From positions 1-25,026 of the IMG/VR virus record IMGVR_UViG_3300025889_000887: a stretch of DNA of 25,026 bases; one strand, written 5' to 3'. The stretch is from a virus. The notes under the pieces were generated by a model. The model was not told where the DNA came from, did not search any database, and worked only from the letters and a program-made list of their open reading frames with translations. The translations under genes and the position numbers were made by a program. Positions 15,557 to 23,500 of the stretch are shown here, piece after piece (position 1 is the first letter of the stretch; every line of letters begins with the position of its first letter).

Positions 15557-15837
15557 TAGCTGCATCTCCATCTTTTTCTGGCTGCACAGATTCTTTTCTT
15601 AGGGGTTTTTGAGCAGTCAATGTTGTGCATTTTCTTCTGACCCTCAGATCTTGCGCAGTAGCTTTTTCTTCGTTTTGCCCGTGATCCACTGGGTTTCTTT
15701 TCAGTCACCGCAGTTTTAAGTTTAGACCCGGGGTTGGCACGGCGGTACTTTGCCACGCCCTTTTTTGTCAGACCCGCACCTTTGGAAGTGGGTAATTTTT
15801 CTCCACGTTTAACTGAAAGGCTGGGCATTTTTGCCAT
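15556..15837 (-). CDS. Small basic protein, DUF6321-like
   Basis: A 93-residue, very basic protein. The sequence KGAGLTKKGVAKYRRANPGS, then KLKTAVTEKKPSGSRAKRRKSYCARSEGQ and the ending ARKRWRC match the DUF6321 pattern ('GGLTxKGVxxYRRxNPGSKLKTAVT...RRKSFCARxxGM...ARKxWxC'). The family occurs in phages and giant viruses; its function is not known to me. Three Cys and many Lys/Arg suggest a nucleic-acid-associated protein. It is TAATG-coupled both to the upstream 94-residue paralogue and to the downstream Cys-rich gene, so four small genes are likely made in fixed proportion. Confidence 0.8.
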   Translation of the reverse strand: MAKMPSLSVKRGEKLPTSKGAGLTKKGVAKYRRANPGSKLKTAVTEKKPSGSRAKRRKSYCARSEGQKKMHNIDCSKTPKKRICAARKRWRCS

Positions 15838-16121
15838 TAGCCCACCAGAATTGTTGCATTGGCTGATGTAGGCATCTCTACGTAGAGGCCATCATTAAAT
15901 CGGATACCATGATCTGCCATAAAAACATCATTGCGGGAACCGCTATTGGCAAACATCTTAAAAACAATATTACCAGTTGGGCTGGCCCCTTCTCTTAAAA
16001 TCAGAACTTGGGCTGAAGTCTGGCCCGAAGGGGTTACAAAGTCAATGAAACGAAGTCTGCCCCCAGCCTTTGTGACTGTCTGAGATACCGAAACAGCATA
16101 ATATTTAAGGTTTGTTGACAT
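15837..16121 (-). CDS. 94-residue structural-module protein, paralogue B
   Basis: A 94-residue protein (MSTNLKYYAVSVSQTVTKAGGRL...) clearly paralogous to the gene 2 bases upstream. Both have 94 residues and share GGRL near residue 20, REGAS, TGNIV and a nearly identical C-terminus (HGIRF, then GLYVEMPTSA and ATILVG). The alternating hydrophobic pattern points to a beta-sandwich. Similar short proteins occur in virion modules of marine phages, possibly as decoration or head-fibre subunits; this is inference. Its ending shares bases with the start of the DUF6321-like gene (TAATG). Confidence 0.8.
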   Translation of the reverse strand: MSTNLKYYAVSVSQTVTKAGGRLRFIDFVTPSGQTSAQVLILREGASPTGNIVFKMFANSGSRNDVFMADHGIRFNDGLYVEMPTSANATILVG

Positions 16122-16123
16122 TT

Positions 16124-16408
16124 TTATCCTACCAGAATTGTTGCATGAGCGGAGGTGGGCATTTCTACGTAGAGACCGCCATCAAATCGGATACCATGCT
16201 CAGCAATATAAATGTCGTTTACATCATTATTTTTTGCACCAAGAACTAGAACAATATTACCAGTGGTGCTGGCCCCTTCTCTCATAATAACCTTGGCTAT
16301 ATCTCCGCCTGCACCATGTCCGACAAAGTTAACACCGTGGAGGCGTCCACCGGAATTGGTCAGAGTTGTTGAAGCGGAAACAAAATAAGCCTTTACATTT
16401 GTTGACAT
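16124..16408 (-). CDS. 94-residue structural-module protein, paralogue A
   Basis: The true start is taken as the ATG at 16408 (MSTNVKAYFVSASTTL). It gives the same 94-residue length as the paralogue downstream, and AAGGA lies 9 bases before it. An open frame continues upstream to 16495 but would run through the terminator. The sequence is beta-rich, with conserved REGAS, TGNIV, EHGIRF and LYVEMPTSA. It is the first gene of the transcription unit that starts after the capsid terminator, so high expression is likely. It is probably a virion surface or assembly protein; no biochemical function is known. Confidence 0.8.
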   Translation of the reverse strand: MSTNVKAYFVSASTTLTNSGGRLHGVNFVGHGAGGDIAKVIMREGASTTGNIVLVLGAKNNDVNDIYIAEHGIRFDGGLYVEMPTSAHATILVG

Positions 16409-16427
16409 ATCTAACAATCCTTTTTTT

Positions 16428-16455
16428 ATCGACATATGACGATGATTATGTCGAT
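16428..16455 (-). promoter_or_regulatory. 5'-UTR stem-loop before paralogue A
   Basis: ATCGACATA (16428-16436) and TATGTCGAT (16447-16455) form a perfect 9-bp stem with a 10-base loop. It lies between the predicted promoter and the ribosome site of the gene starting at 16408. On the transcript it is followed by a run of A, so it is not a terminator. It could stabilise the mRNA 5' end or bind a regulator. Confidence 0.6.
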
Positions 16456-16466
16456 GATCTAAGCTA

Positions 16467-16495
16467 ATTATAAATAGAAAAAGGGGGAACTCCAA
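16467..16495 (-). promoter_or_regulatory. Sigma70-type promoter overlapping the capsid terminator
   Basis: On the minus strand a perfect -10 TATAAT (16467-16472) lies 17 bases from a partial -35 TTGGAG (16490-16495). The -35 element falls inside the terminator hairpin. It would start transcription near 16460 and drive the gene at 16408 and those beyond it. This is a prediction from consensus only. Confidence 0.5.
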
Positions 16496-16509
16496 CTGGA
16501 ATTCCCCCT
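16477..16509 (-). terminator. Rho-independent terminator after the major capsid gene
   Basis: On the minus strand AGGGGGAA...TTCCCCCT closes a 12-bp stem (with one G-T pair) around a 4-base AGTT loop (16482-16509), followed by TTTTT (16478-16482 complement). It starts 33 bases after the capsid stop codon. Stem strength and the U-tract make it a convincing intrinsic terminator that limits read-through from head genes to tail genes. Confidence 0.9.
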
Positions 16510-16541
16510 AATCTTAGTGTACGAGATTTAACAAGGGTCTT

Positions 16542-17447
16542 TTAGACGCCCGGGTTGCCTCGCCACTGACGCCAGTCACTCCAGCCAAAGCTATAACGCT
16601 CACGGGCCTTGAAGCGAAGGTTACCGGTGTCAAAGTCTGGCTCCATCTTCGTGGCAAGAGGTGCTCGCATGAACATCTTTGTACCATTGGGACAGTCGTT
16701 CCGCAGGAACCATGCGTCTGCGTCGGTGAAACGACGGTTGACATAGTAACCATTTGGAACAAGGCCCAGATTACGAACGGCGTTGATGTCGTTCAAATCT
16801 GTGTTGGACCGACCCGGAGAAGCAAGAATTCGATCTGCATCGAACTGGCCATCCGGGGCCACATGGAGTGAGACTGGTGAAGCACCGATGAAGATACCAC
16901 GATCATCCTTGATCTTATGAGTGTTGATGATTGCGGTTTCGAGGGTGCCTTCTGATAGATCAGCGGCAGTCTCTAGGTTTGACTGATTGCCATCGCCGAC
17001 AGTGGGATGGGCGGCTGAGAACAGCACGACACCATCACCACCGACATAGCCAGCAGTGAAACCGTTGTTGTACACGTTAGCGGCCTTGACCTGCTTGGTC
17101 TGAGCCATTGCCCGGGCCAAGGCACGAGCCCTGACCTTTGCGAACGTGTCATAGAGATTGTCTTCCATTGCTTCTTCCGTGACGGCGAAAGCAAGGGCAA
17201 CAGTCTCAGCGGTGTAGCGGGAAGTCCATGATTCCTGAGCGGTATCATAAACAACTGCTGCACCTTCAGCTTTAGTTGGGGCTGCGCCAAAGCCAGTCAT
17301 AAGCACTTCTTCCTCAAATGCACGATCAGAGTTTTCCATGTCGAATAGAGGACTATGCTCTTCATCAACGGCTGCATACTCTAGACCGAAAATTGCATTC
17401 AGGCCGGGAAGGAGTTGCTTGGCGATATCCGCACGATTAATAGCCAT
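16542..17447 (-). CDS. Major capsid protein (Mu gpT-like, HK97 fold)
   Basis: A 301-residue protein. The N-terminal arm (RADIAKQLLPGLNAIFGLEY) is followed by acidic residues, a helix typical of the HK97 spine (AVTEEAMEDNLYDTFAKVRARALARAMAQTKQ) and then the conserved segment VYNNGFTAGYVGGDGVVLFSAAHP. Later come ASPVSLHVAPDGQ and an Arg/Trp-rich C-terminus (RYSFGWSDWRQWRGNPG). The pattern is that of the Mu gpT-like capsid family. It has a strong Shine-Dalgarno (GGGAGG) before the ATG at 17447, follows the probable decoration protein by 14 bases and is followed by a strong terminator, as expected for the most abundant virion protein. No protease gene is seen nearby. Confidence 0.9.
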   Translation of the reverse strand: MAINRADIAKQLLPGLNAIFGLEYAAVDEEHSPLFDMENSDRAFEEEVLMTGFGAAPTKAEGAAVVYDTAQESWTSRYTAETVALAFAVTEEAMEDNLYDTFAKVRARALARAMAQTKQVKAANVYNNGFTAGYVGGDGVVLFSAAHPTVGDGNQSNLETAADLSEGTLETAIINTHKIKDDRGIFIGASPVSLHVAPDGQFDADRILASPGRSNTDLNDINAVRNLGLVPNGYYVNRRFTDADAWFLRNDCPNGTKMFMRAPLATKMEPDFDTGNLRFKARERYSFGWSDWRQWRGNPGV

Positions 17448-17461
17448 GTTCTAAACCTCCC

Positions 17462-18040
17462 TTAGCTTTGTGCTGCTGAAGTGTAAGAATCGACATGCTG
17501 GACGAGACGGACTTCAACTTTTGGATTCGCATCGCCAAAGGCGTTATCGGGGACATTAGAAAGCCCGATTACCTGTAGCATTGCAGAAGCAGTAGCACGG
17601 CCAGCAACCTTTAGACCAAAGCCAGAACGGCCAGTCAGGGTTGAGCCCGCACCTAGTGTGACGGTGTAGTTAATACCCACATCAGCGAGGGTGACAGTGG
17701 CGTCAGCCTGAATGATGTAAGTGGATGCTGGATCGTCATTGACGATAGCATAGGGGGTTCCGTCAACAGACGATGTACTGGCTGGCCAATACTTGCCAAA
17801 AATTGGCTGCTTGCTAACGGGATCAACGTATTCGCAACCTTGGAAGGTTCCGAGAACGTGATCAGTAGTCGTGGTGATGACCTCAACAGTTCCTGTTGAG
17901 CCTAGCTTTACGATATCTCCTGAGAAGATGCTTGAACCGAAAGCATTGGCAATACGATAGCGGGTGGTGCCACCTGAGTTGGCACCCGAGCCTCGCATTC
18001 TAGCAGGGACTAGGCCATTTAAACCTTTATTCAAAGCCAT
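17462..18040 (-). CDS. Probable head decoration / capsid-associated protein
   Basis: A 192-residue protein. The N-terminal RMRGSGANSGGTTRYRIAN leads into a compact beta-rich domain (SSIFSGDIVKLGSTGTVEVI, then GTFQGCEYVDP, then KYWPAS and YIIQADATVTLADVG). The tail is LQVIGLSNVP, then VEVRLVQHVDSY. This order fits a capsid-stabilising or decoration protein family commonly encoded immediately before or after Mu gpT-like capsid genes. It is separated from the capsid gene by 14 bases. There is no catalytic motif. The role is inferred from its position and predicted beta content. Confidence 0.65.
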   Translation of the reverse strand: MALNKGLNGLVPARMRGSGANSGGTTRYRIANAFGSSIFSGDIVKLGSTGTVEVITTTTDHVLGTFQGCEYVDPVSKQPIFGKYWPASTSSVDGTPYAIVNDDPASTYIIQADATVTLADVGINYTVTLGAGSTLTGRSGFGLKVAGRATASAMLQVIGLSNVPDNAFGDANPKVEVRLVQHVDSYTSAAQS

Positions 18041-18076
18041 TAAATTTCCTCCTTGATAGCTCTGAGTGGCAGTGTC

Positions 18077-18568
18077 TTACCCATCGAAATGAGCGGACCT
18101 GCCTGTCCTTGCCCTTGATTTGCTTGCATTAGTAATAGGAGCCCGTGAATCGTTATCCCGCATGAGGCTGTTATTAACAGCTTCATTGAGCATTCTTGTA
18201 CGTTCGTGGGCTCTAAAAAGTCGGTCTTCTCTCAGATCGTGGGGCATTTTTGCAAGGGCTACATCCCCACGAATAATACAACCAGAAAGGCGACCGTGAT
18301 CAAGACCTTTGAAATTACGAGCCATTTCAGGGCATTCTTCTTCCGTCACAAATTCCCAACCTTCGTTAAGGCGGACACCGATGTTCTTGGTGTCCTCTTC
18401 GCCTCTGACTGAGATCCGGACCCACTTGAGGGCAAAGCCTTTGTCATCAAATGTGTTGATCACGTGCTCCGGGATGTCTAGCCAGTTGGGACGCTCTTTT
18501 GTATGTTGACGTGAATCCCTGTCTCGCTCGCTATCGGTTCTTGATTTCTTCTCTAGTACTCGTGCCAT
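18077..18568 (-). CDS. Conserved head-module protein of unknown function
   Basis: A 163-residue hydrophilic protein with many Arg, Asp and Glu. After a charged N-terminus, a recognisable central part is WVRISVRGEEDTKNIGVRLNEGWEFVTEEECPE. GLDHGRLSGCIIRGDVALAKMP and a helical LREDRLFRAHERTRMLNEAVN follow. This combination (GW-x-F-x-x-ExxPE, GDVxLAKMP, helical tail) is familiar from uncharacterised genes between scaffold and capsid in marine phages. It lies 17 bases after the scaffold gene. It could be a second assembly factor or an internal head protein; there is no direct evidence for either. Confidence 0.7.
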   Translation of the reverse strand: MARVLEKKSRTDSERDRDSRQHTKERPNWLDIPEHVINTFDDKGFALKWVRISVRGEEDTKNIGVRLNEGWEFVTEEECPEMARNFKGLDHGRLSGCIIRGDVALAKMPHDLREDRLFRAHERTRMLNEAVNNSLMRDNDSRAPITNASKSRARTGRSAHFDG

Positions 18569-18585
18569 GTTGTGTCTCTCCCACG

Positions 18586-19548
18586 CTATCCGTTAATCAA
18601 GGTATAGTCACCGGCAGATCGCTCTGCTTTCTTCTTTTCGGCTGCATACCTTTCAAGAGTAAGGCCCCATTTCTTGGCAAGACTAACATCAGCTTGTGTG
18701 AGTCTTACCTTATTTGAGGTTGCCTGTCTGCGTGATTGACCTGCTACTACTTGGGTGTTAGTTTTTACGTCCCCACCACTAGGACGAAGTCTTGGGGGAA
18801 GCTCTGTTGACAATCTCTTGTCCAGCTCCTCGTAAAACTCGTCATCTCTTGGATCAAAGCCTTCTTCTTTCAGAGTCTGATCCATGGCCAAGGCGATGGT
18901 TGTACCAATCTTGTCCTTGCCAAACCAAGCGTTCTTCTCTGCCCATTCAACTGCACCCTCATCTAACGGCTTCTGTGGTGAGTATTGTACAGACTGCTGT
19001 TCCTTTGCAGGACCAGATGCCGTTGGCGGGTTCATTAGAATGGCGTACTCAAGCATCTTGAGTTCAGCCTGAGCTTCTGATAGATCAGACTGCGACTTTA
19101 CAAGAGTGTCCTTGTCTCCGTCGTCAAAGGCCCGGGAGAAAGATGCTTTTGCCGTTTCTACACGGCGCTGGATCTCTTCCTTCTTTGAATCAATGGACTG
19201 TCTTTGATAATCAGTGATGTTCTTGTCCTTGTCGGACAAAGCGTTTTCAAGATACCTGATCTTATCCAAGGCAAGCGTGAGCTGTTCATCACGTTCTTTT
19301 CGCTGTGCCACCAGTTTTCTGATTCTTTTCTCAGCACCCTTGGTGTTGATGCCCTGTAGTTCTTCGGGCTCCTGTGATTCCTTTTCGTTGCTCTGTTCTT
19401 CTTGCACAATCTCAAGATCAACCTGAGATTCTGGGGCGGCAACAGTATCACCCTCGCTATCTTCGAATTCAATTACAGGGGGGGCTTCTTTCTTATTGTC
19501 GGGGCTGGTGTTGATGGTTGACCAACCGTCTTCGTTTTCTTCGGACAT
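18586..19548 (-). CDS. Probable capsid scaffolding protein
   Basis: A 320-residue protein. The N-terminal ~75 residues are very acidic and probably disordered. Residues ~75-165 are a long charged helix with coiled-coil character (EKRIRKLVAQRKERDEQLTL, then LDKIRYLENALSDKDKN). The C-terminus (SLAKKWGLTLERYAAEKKKAERS) is a short basic helix, as often used by scaffolds to bind the capsid protein. An acidic, helical, low-aromatic protein upstream of the capsid gene is the usual place and composition of a scaffold. No protease motif is seen. A GTGACC/GGTCAC hairpin and AGGAGA precede its start. Confidence 0.75.
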   Translation of the reverse strand: MSEENEDGWSTINTSPDNKKEAPPVIEFEDSEGDTVAAPESQVDLEIVQEEQSNEKESQEPEELQGINTKGAEKRIRKLVAQRKERDEQLTLALDKIRYLENALSDKDKNITDYQRQSIDSKKEEIQRRVETAKASFSRAFDDGDKDTLVKSQSDLSEAQAELKMLEYAILMNPPTASGPAKEQQSVQYSPQKPLDEGAVEWAEKNAWFGKDKIGTTIALAMDQTLKEEGFDPRDDEFYEELDKRLSTELPPRLRPSGGDVKTNTQVVAGQSRRQATSNKVRLTQADVSLAKKWGLTLERYAAEKKKAERSAGDYTLING

Positions 19549-19563
19549 TTTTATTTTTCTCCT

Positions 19564-19579
19564 GTGACCTTGGGGTCAC
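19564..19579 (-). promoter_or_regulatory. Small hairpin upstream of scaffold ribosome site
   Basis: GTGACC and GGTCAC form a perfect 6-bp stem with a 4-base loop. It sits between the GroES-like stop and the AGGAGA site of the scaffold gene. No T-tract follows, so it is not a terminator; it could affect translation or mRNA processing. Confidence 0.4.
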
Positions 19580-19607
19580 CGCTGGGGGCGAATCAATCGA
19601 ATTACGC

Positions 19608-20024
19608 CTAGTTAGATAGATTAAACATTGGGTCAAGACTTGAAGGATCTTCTACCACCATGGTGATTTCATCATCATAGCAGATAATTAGTCTGACACC
19701 CTTGTATAAGAACTTAGCACCTGTGTGCTTACCGTAGCAAACATAGTCCCCCGGTTTACACCATGGACCTTTTTGAAACTTGTCCTTGTCATCATAGGCC
19801 AAGTCTCCCACGGAGAGAACACGGCCCACCGTTGACAGGTACTTCATGTCATCCTTGGCCTTGTCAGGGAGAATGATGCCACCCTTTGTCTTTGACCTGA
19901 TCGGCACAGGGCGGATCAGGAGACGATAGCCGGGGATCTTTGGGAGTGGTTCTGGATCTGGGATAGCTGACTCTGAGATCCAGTCATCATTTAACATGGA
20001 TCGGCTTAGTTCTGGTTCAAACAT
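19608..20024 (-). CDS. GroES-like co-chaperonin (Cpn10)
   Basis: A 138-residue protein with the Cpn10 fold pattern: IPGYRLLIRPVPIRSKTKGG, then GGIILPDKAK (the Gly-Gly-Ile-Ile-Leu mobile-loop motif that contacts GroEL). GRVLSVGD and a GDYVCYGKHTGAKFLYKG strand follow, then a YDDEITMVVED end that mirrors the 'LIMxExDILAIVE' GroES tail. A ~28-residue N-terminal extension is not part of the family core. It lies between the portal and scaffold genes, where it would help the host GroEL fold capsid proteins, as T4 gp31 does. It starts 5 bases after the preceding small gene. Confidence 0.9.
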   Translation of the reverse strand: MFEPELSRSMLNDDWISESAIPDPEPLPKIPGYRLLIRPVPIRSKTKGGIILPDKAKDDMKYLSTVGRVLSVGDLAYDDKDKFQKGPWCKPGDYVCYGKHTGAKFLYKGVRLIICYDDEITMVVEDPSSLDPMFNLSN

Positions 20025-20029
20025 GGTGG

Positions 20030-20221
20030 TTAAAATTCTTCCTCATCATATTCGGTGAGTCTTCTCTCAATATCAGAACACTTTGAAATGGCCAACTCTA
20101 AACCGTGGATCATTCCTACCATGCGCTGATACTCTGCATAAGTTTCGCAAACACCTTTGGACAGACTCGACTGGACACCATCAATTTCCTGCCGAATCTC
20201 GGATTTTAGGTCTTCAAACAG
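20030..20221 (-). CDS. Small helical protein lacking an ATG start
   Basis: The frame after the TAA of the upstream 65-residue gene stays open for 65 codons to a stop at 20030, 5 bases before the GroES-like gene. The product is helical (KLFEDLKSEIRQEIDGVQSS, then CETYAEYQRMVGMIHGLELA and a Glu-rich end). It resembles a short protein type found near portal and terminase genes of marine phages ('YxxYxxLVGxIxGLExA'). No ATG, GTG or TTG lies in the N-terminal part; the only plausible initiator there is CTG at 20221. Read-through of the TAA or an ATG further in are alternatives. The protein pattern supports a real gene; the start is uncertain. Confidence 0.55.
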   Translation of the reverse strand: MFEDLKSEIRQEIDGVQSSLSKGVCETYAEYQRMVGMIHGLELAISKCSDIERRLTEYDEEEF

Positions 20222-20227
20222 TTTCGA

Positions 20228-20425
20228 TTACTTTCTTCGGCTGGCCTTTGCCGTGTACGAGGAAAGATTTGCCATGGTTGGCGTCACGTTTGTGTTGTAA
20301 TCACTGGAAGGATCACCACGTAAAACGGCAACATGTGATCGCACCGTCCATTCTGAAGAGGGGAGTTTAGACCAATCCTGACTCGGGGCCAGTTTACCGG
20401 GACCCTTGCTCATTTTGCCTTTCAT
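20228..20425 (-). CDS. Small hypothetical protein
   Basis: A 65-residue basic protein starting 5 bases after a 48-residue gene and ending in TAA, with an open frame continuing after the stop. Visible are WSKLPSSEWTVRSHVAVLRG, a Thr/Asn-rich middle and a Ser/Lys/Arg-rich end. No domain is recognised. Its location in a tightly packed set of genes, with matching spacing on both sides, supports it as real. Confidence 0.6.
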   Translation of the reverse strand: MKGKMSKGPGKLAPSQDWSKLPSSEWTVRSHVAVLRGDPSSDYNTNVTPTMANLSSYTAKASRRK

Positions 20426-20430
20426 AATAC

Positions 20431-20577
20431 CTATTTTCCTTTTGTCGTTTTCCGCTCGACTTGGTAAAGACGACGGATCATTTTCTTGGCGTTATCAACA
20501 GAAGAAGCCTTGGCATGTTTCTTCCATTTACCGCCTACTTTCTTTTGTACCACATTTCCAACATTACGCCAAGGCAT
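20431..20577 (-). CDS. Very small basic protein (48 residues)
   Basis: The ATG at 20577 lies 6 bases after the portal stop and the frame ends with TAG at 20431, 5 bases before the next ATG. The product begins MPWRNVGNVVQKKVGGKW and continues KKHAKASSVDNAKKMIRRLY, with a Lys-rich end. A short PW-x-x-VG...W-K-K...A-x-x-x-L-x-x pattern of this kind is seen in small genes near terminase and portal genes of environmental phages. The function is unknown; nucleic acid binding is possible from the charge. Confidence 0.65.
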   Translation of the reverse strand: MPWRNVGNVVQKKVGGKWKKHAKASSVDNAKKMIRRLYQVERKTTKGK

Positions 20578-20582
20578 CTATG

Positions 20583-23500
20583 TTACTCCACCAGTAAGGT
20601 ACCTAGATCTTTTGGGGGAACCTCATAATCTTTTTCCCATCTTTGCATAATATCACCGTTTGCGTTGTAGATATCGTAAAATGTTCCTGTTCGTTCCCCG
20701 TCTTCACCAAGTCTTTCTGAGATTTCAATTTTGACTGCTCGGTCTTCTAAAGGTGCAACCATATTGTATGCTAAGAGTCTTCTTTTTAACATGCCCGGTA
20801 GAAATTTTCCACCTGCCCTAAAATTTCGTGTGAACTGGAGGAGGTTATCCCTATTATAATCCTCAGTACCAATATTATCTGACTCATCTAGAAACAGGCT
20901 AACATCGTCCCAGCCCGAAGCCTCTCGGAAATTATAGATAGTATCAATCACTGCTGCTTGAGCTTCTTCATTATAAGCTTTTAAGGGTTTTCCATTATAT
21001 TCTTGATCTTTAACTTCATTATAAAATTGTAAGGCAACGGCTTCCGCAAAGGCTTTCTTATCATTATTGTAGTCTGCCAAATACAGAGCATCCGGATCAT
21101 CAATATCACCTTTTCTGGCACCGGAGATATCAGTTTTCTCCTCATCAATGTTGCCCTTGGCATCCAAGACAATAGTAACACTATCGATTTCAGGAACAAC
21201 ACCGTAAGCTAGAGTGAATTCGTTGGCTATTTTATCCCAATGATCGTAATCGCCCTCACGGCCTCCAAGACCTTCCATAAATGTAGTTATTGGGTGCGTA
21301 TATAAATGTTGTGGACGGCCCCCTAGAATCTGGGATGTCGTGGGTTCTTCTACTTCTTCTGACGTAGTACTCTGAGGTGCCGTGGGCTTTACTTCTGGTA
21401 GACTCTGCATAGCCTCGAACATGCTTGCATCGGTGGGAGACAGGGGCTTTACTTCTGGCAGACTCTGCATAGCCTTGAACATGCTTGCGTCGGTGGGAGA
21501 CAGGGGCTCTACTTCTGGTACTTTTAACCCTGATACATTAATATCCGGGGTTTCAGAGAACTGTGATTTCTTAGTGTTCTGAATATCTTCGTACATACTC
21601 ATGTTGTTTCGATATGCTGCTGCTTCCGCCATGGCACGGGCTTCGTCGGGGTAAATATCAGAGCCGGTACCTAGCTGTTCAGGATCGTAGCTATTGATCA
21701 AGGCAATGACATCGTCAAAGGTTACCGTGCCTCCGGGTTTATACCCTTTGATTTCTGCGGCTCCGCCGTCGGCAAATCCTTTGGTCTCTTGTGATAAGTT
21801 AATGTCTCGCATCTTGCCAAGTCCTTCCAAAAGGAATTTCTGGAGCATGATGTCCTTTTTGTTCTCGGCTTCCTTGTTTCGGATTGTGTTGACACCGATG
21901 TCTTTTGCTGCGTCGATGTCCTGACCACGGCGGCGGATGTCGAGTTCCTGTTTCTTCAGGGAGAGGTCGGCCATCTCTCTGGCGTTGTCCTGATCTAAGC
22001 TCTTTTCCTTTAGCTCAAGACTTCTGGACTCTAGGGCTAGTTGCTGCTGTTCCAGACTCTGGTACTGACCGAGCTGCTGGTTAGCATTCAGGATCTGTTG
22101 AGCGGCCTCGGCCATGATCTCGGGCATGACATCTGGGTTTTGTGCGACACCGGCTTCATTCATCAGACCACTCATGGTCTCCTGATACTGCATCATCATA
22201 TGATCCCTGATGGCGGCTTGTAGGATCGGACCGATGCTTTGAAGAATCTTGTTCTGGCCAAGGGTGGGGTCTTGCAAGAATGATGTGAAGACTCGGATGT
22301 ATGCCTGATGATCCTGACCGGGGAAGGCAGAGATCGGGAGACCCTTTGATGCCGCCAGAATATCAGAGACAGGATCTTGTTCCTGAGGTTCCTTTTCGGC
22401 GGATAGGAAACGTGATGGTTCCCGTACACCGGCGGCTGTGAGCAAGGACCTGTGTACTTCTCGCATGTCATAGGTGCCGGGGGTTGACTGTGCTGAAATC
22501 TGGAGAAGTAGCTGGGCCTGTGCCAGACGATGAGCCTGTGAGGGAATGTTAGGGTCAGAGACCGGGATGATATCGACACGTCCGTCGAAGTCAGAACGGG
22601 TGACAGGGAGTTCACGGCCCGGAATAGGGATCATCATCTGCTCATCTGGGAGGAACTCGTAGTTTAGCCGGGCCAAAATCCGGAGTTCATCTTTCTGACT
22701 CTTGTGTAGGCGCTTGTGAATGGCCGAGAAGAGCTTTGCTGAAGCCTCGATAAGAGCCAAGGTCGTACCCACGGGTCCGTAGTTCGATGCATCAGATACC
22801 ACAGCGTCCGTGGAGTCTGCGAATTTTTGACCGGCTTGCGTGATAAAGCCCAGAAGCTGGAACAGGGTCTGGGAAGGCTCCTTGTAAGGGAGTGGGACAA
22901 TGGCCTTGTTCAGGTCCATACCTGTTGCTTCGACTTCCTTGAACTCGCCGGGGGCGATGGGATCATCACCGCCGACAATCCTGATGCCACGGGCCTTGAA
23001 GCCGCCGGGTAGATTGGCAAACTGGCCAGCATCTAGGAGGGAACGCATTGCCAGAGTGGCAGACATGGTCATGTTACCGAGGAAGTGAATCAGGCCGAGA
23101 CCGTAGAAGCCGAAGCCGGGGACGTACTTGTAGTGAGTGAAGTACATCTTCTTCTCACGGGTTGGATCGTTTTCGTTCCAGTTGCGTCGGATGCCGAGGA
23201 CCTGACCAGAGTCGTTTTCAACGGTGACAATATAAGGTGATGGGAATTCGTCATCGTCGAGTTCGAGGTACAGGTGCTGTTCTAGCAGGGTGTACTGCTT
23301 GTCGTGCTCGGCGTTGAATTCGATGCCCATGATTGAGTTGATTGTCTGGCTCATGGTCGATGGCTGGAAGTTTCCGGGCTCTGAGAGATCGATGTCACGA
23401 TACATCCCGGACATGATCTGCTTCTGGAGTTCGTGGGGGGTCATGTAAATGACGTGGGTGTATCGGTCAGCCCGGCGTAGGTCCGTGGCGTTGTACGAGA

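Noticed and set aside
16409-16495. N-terminal extension of paralogue A to 16495
   Set aside because: It would run through the terminator and promoter-like region, and the paralogue starts at the equivalent MSTN position with the same 94-residue length.
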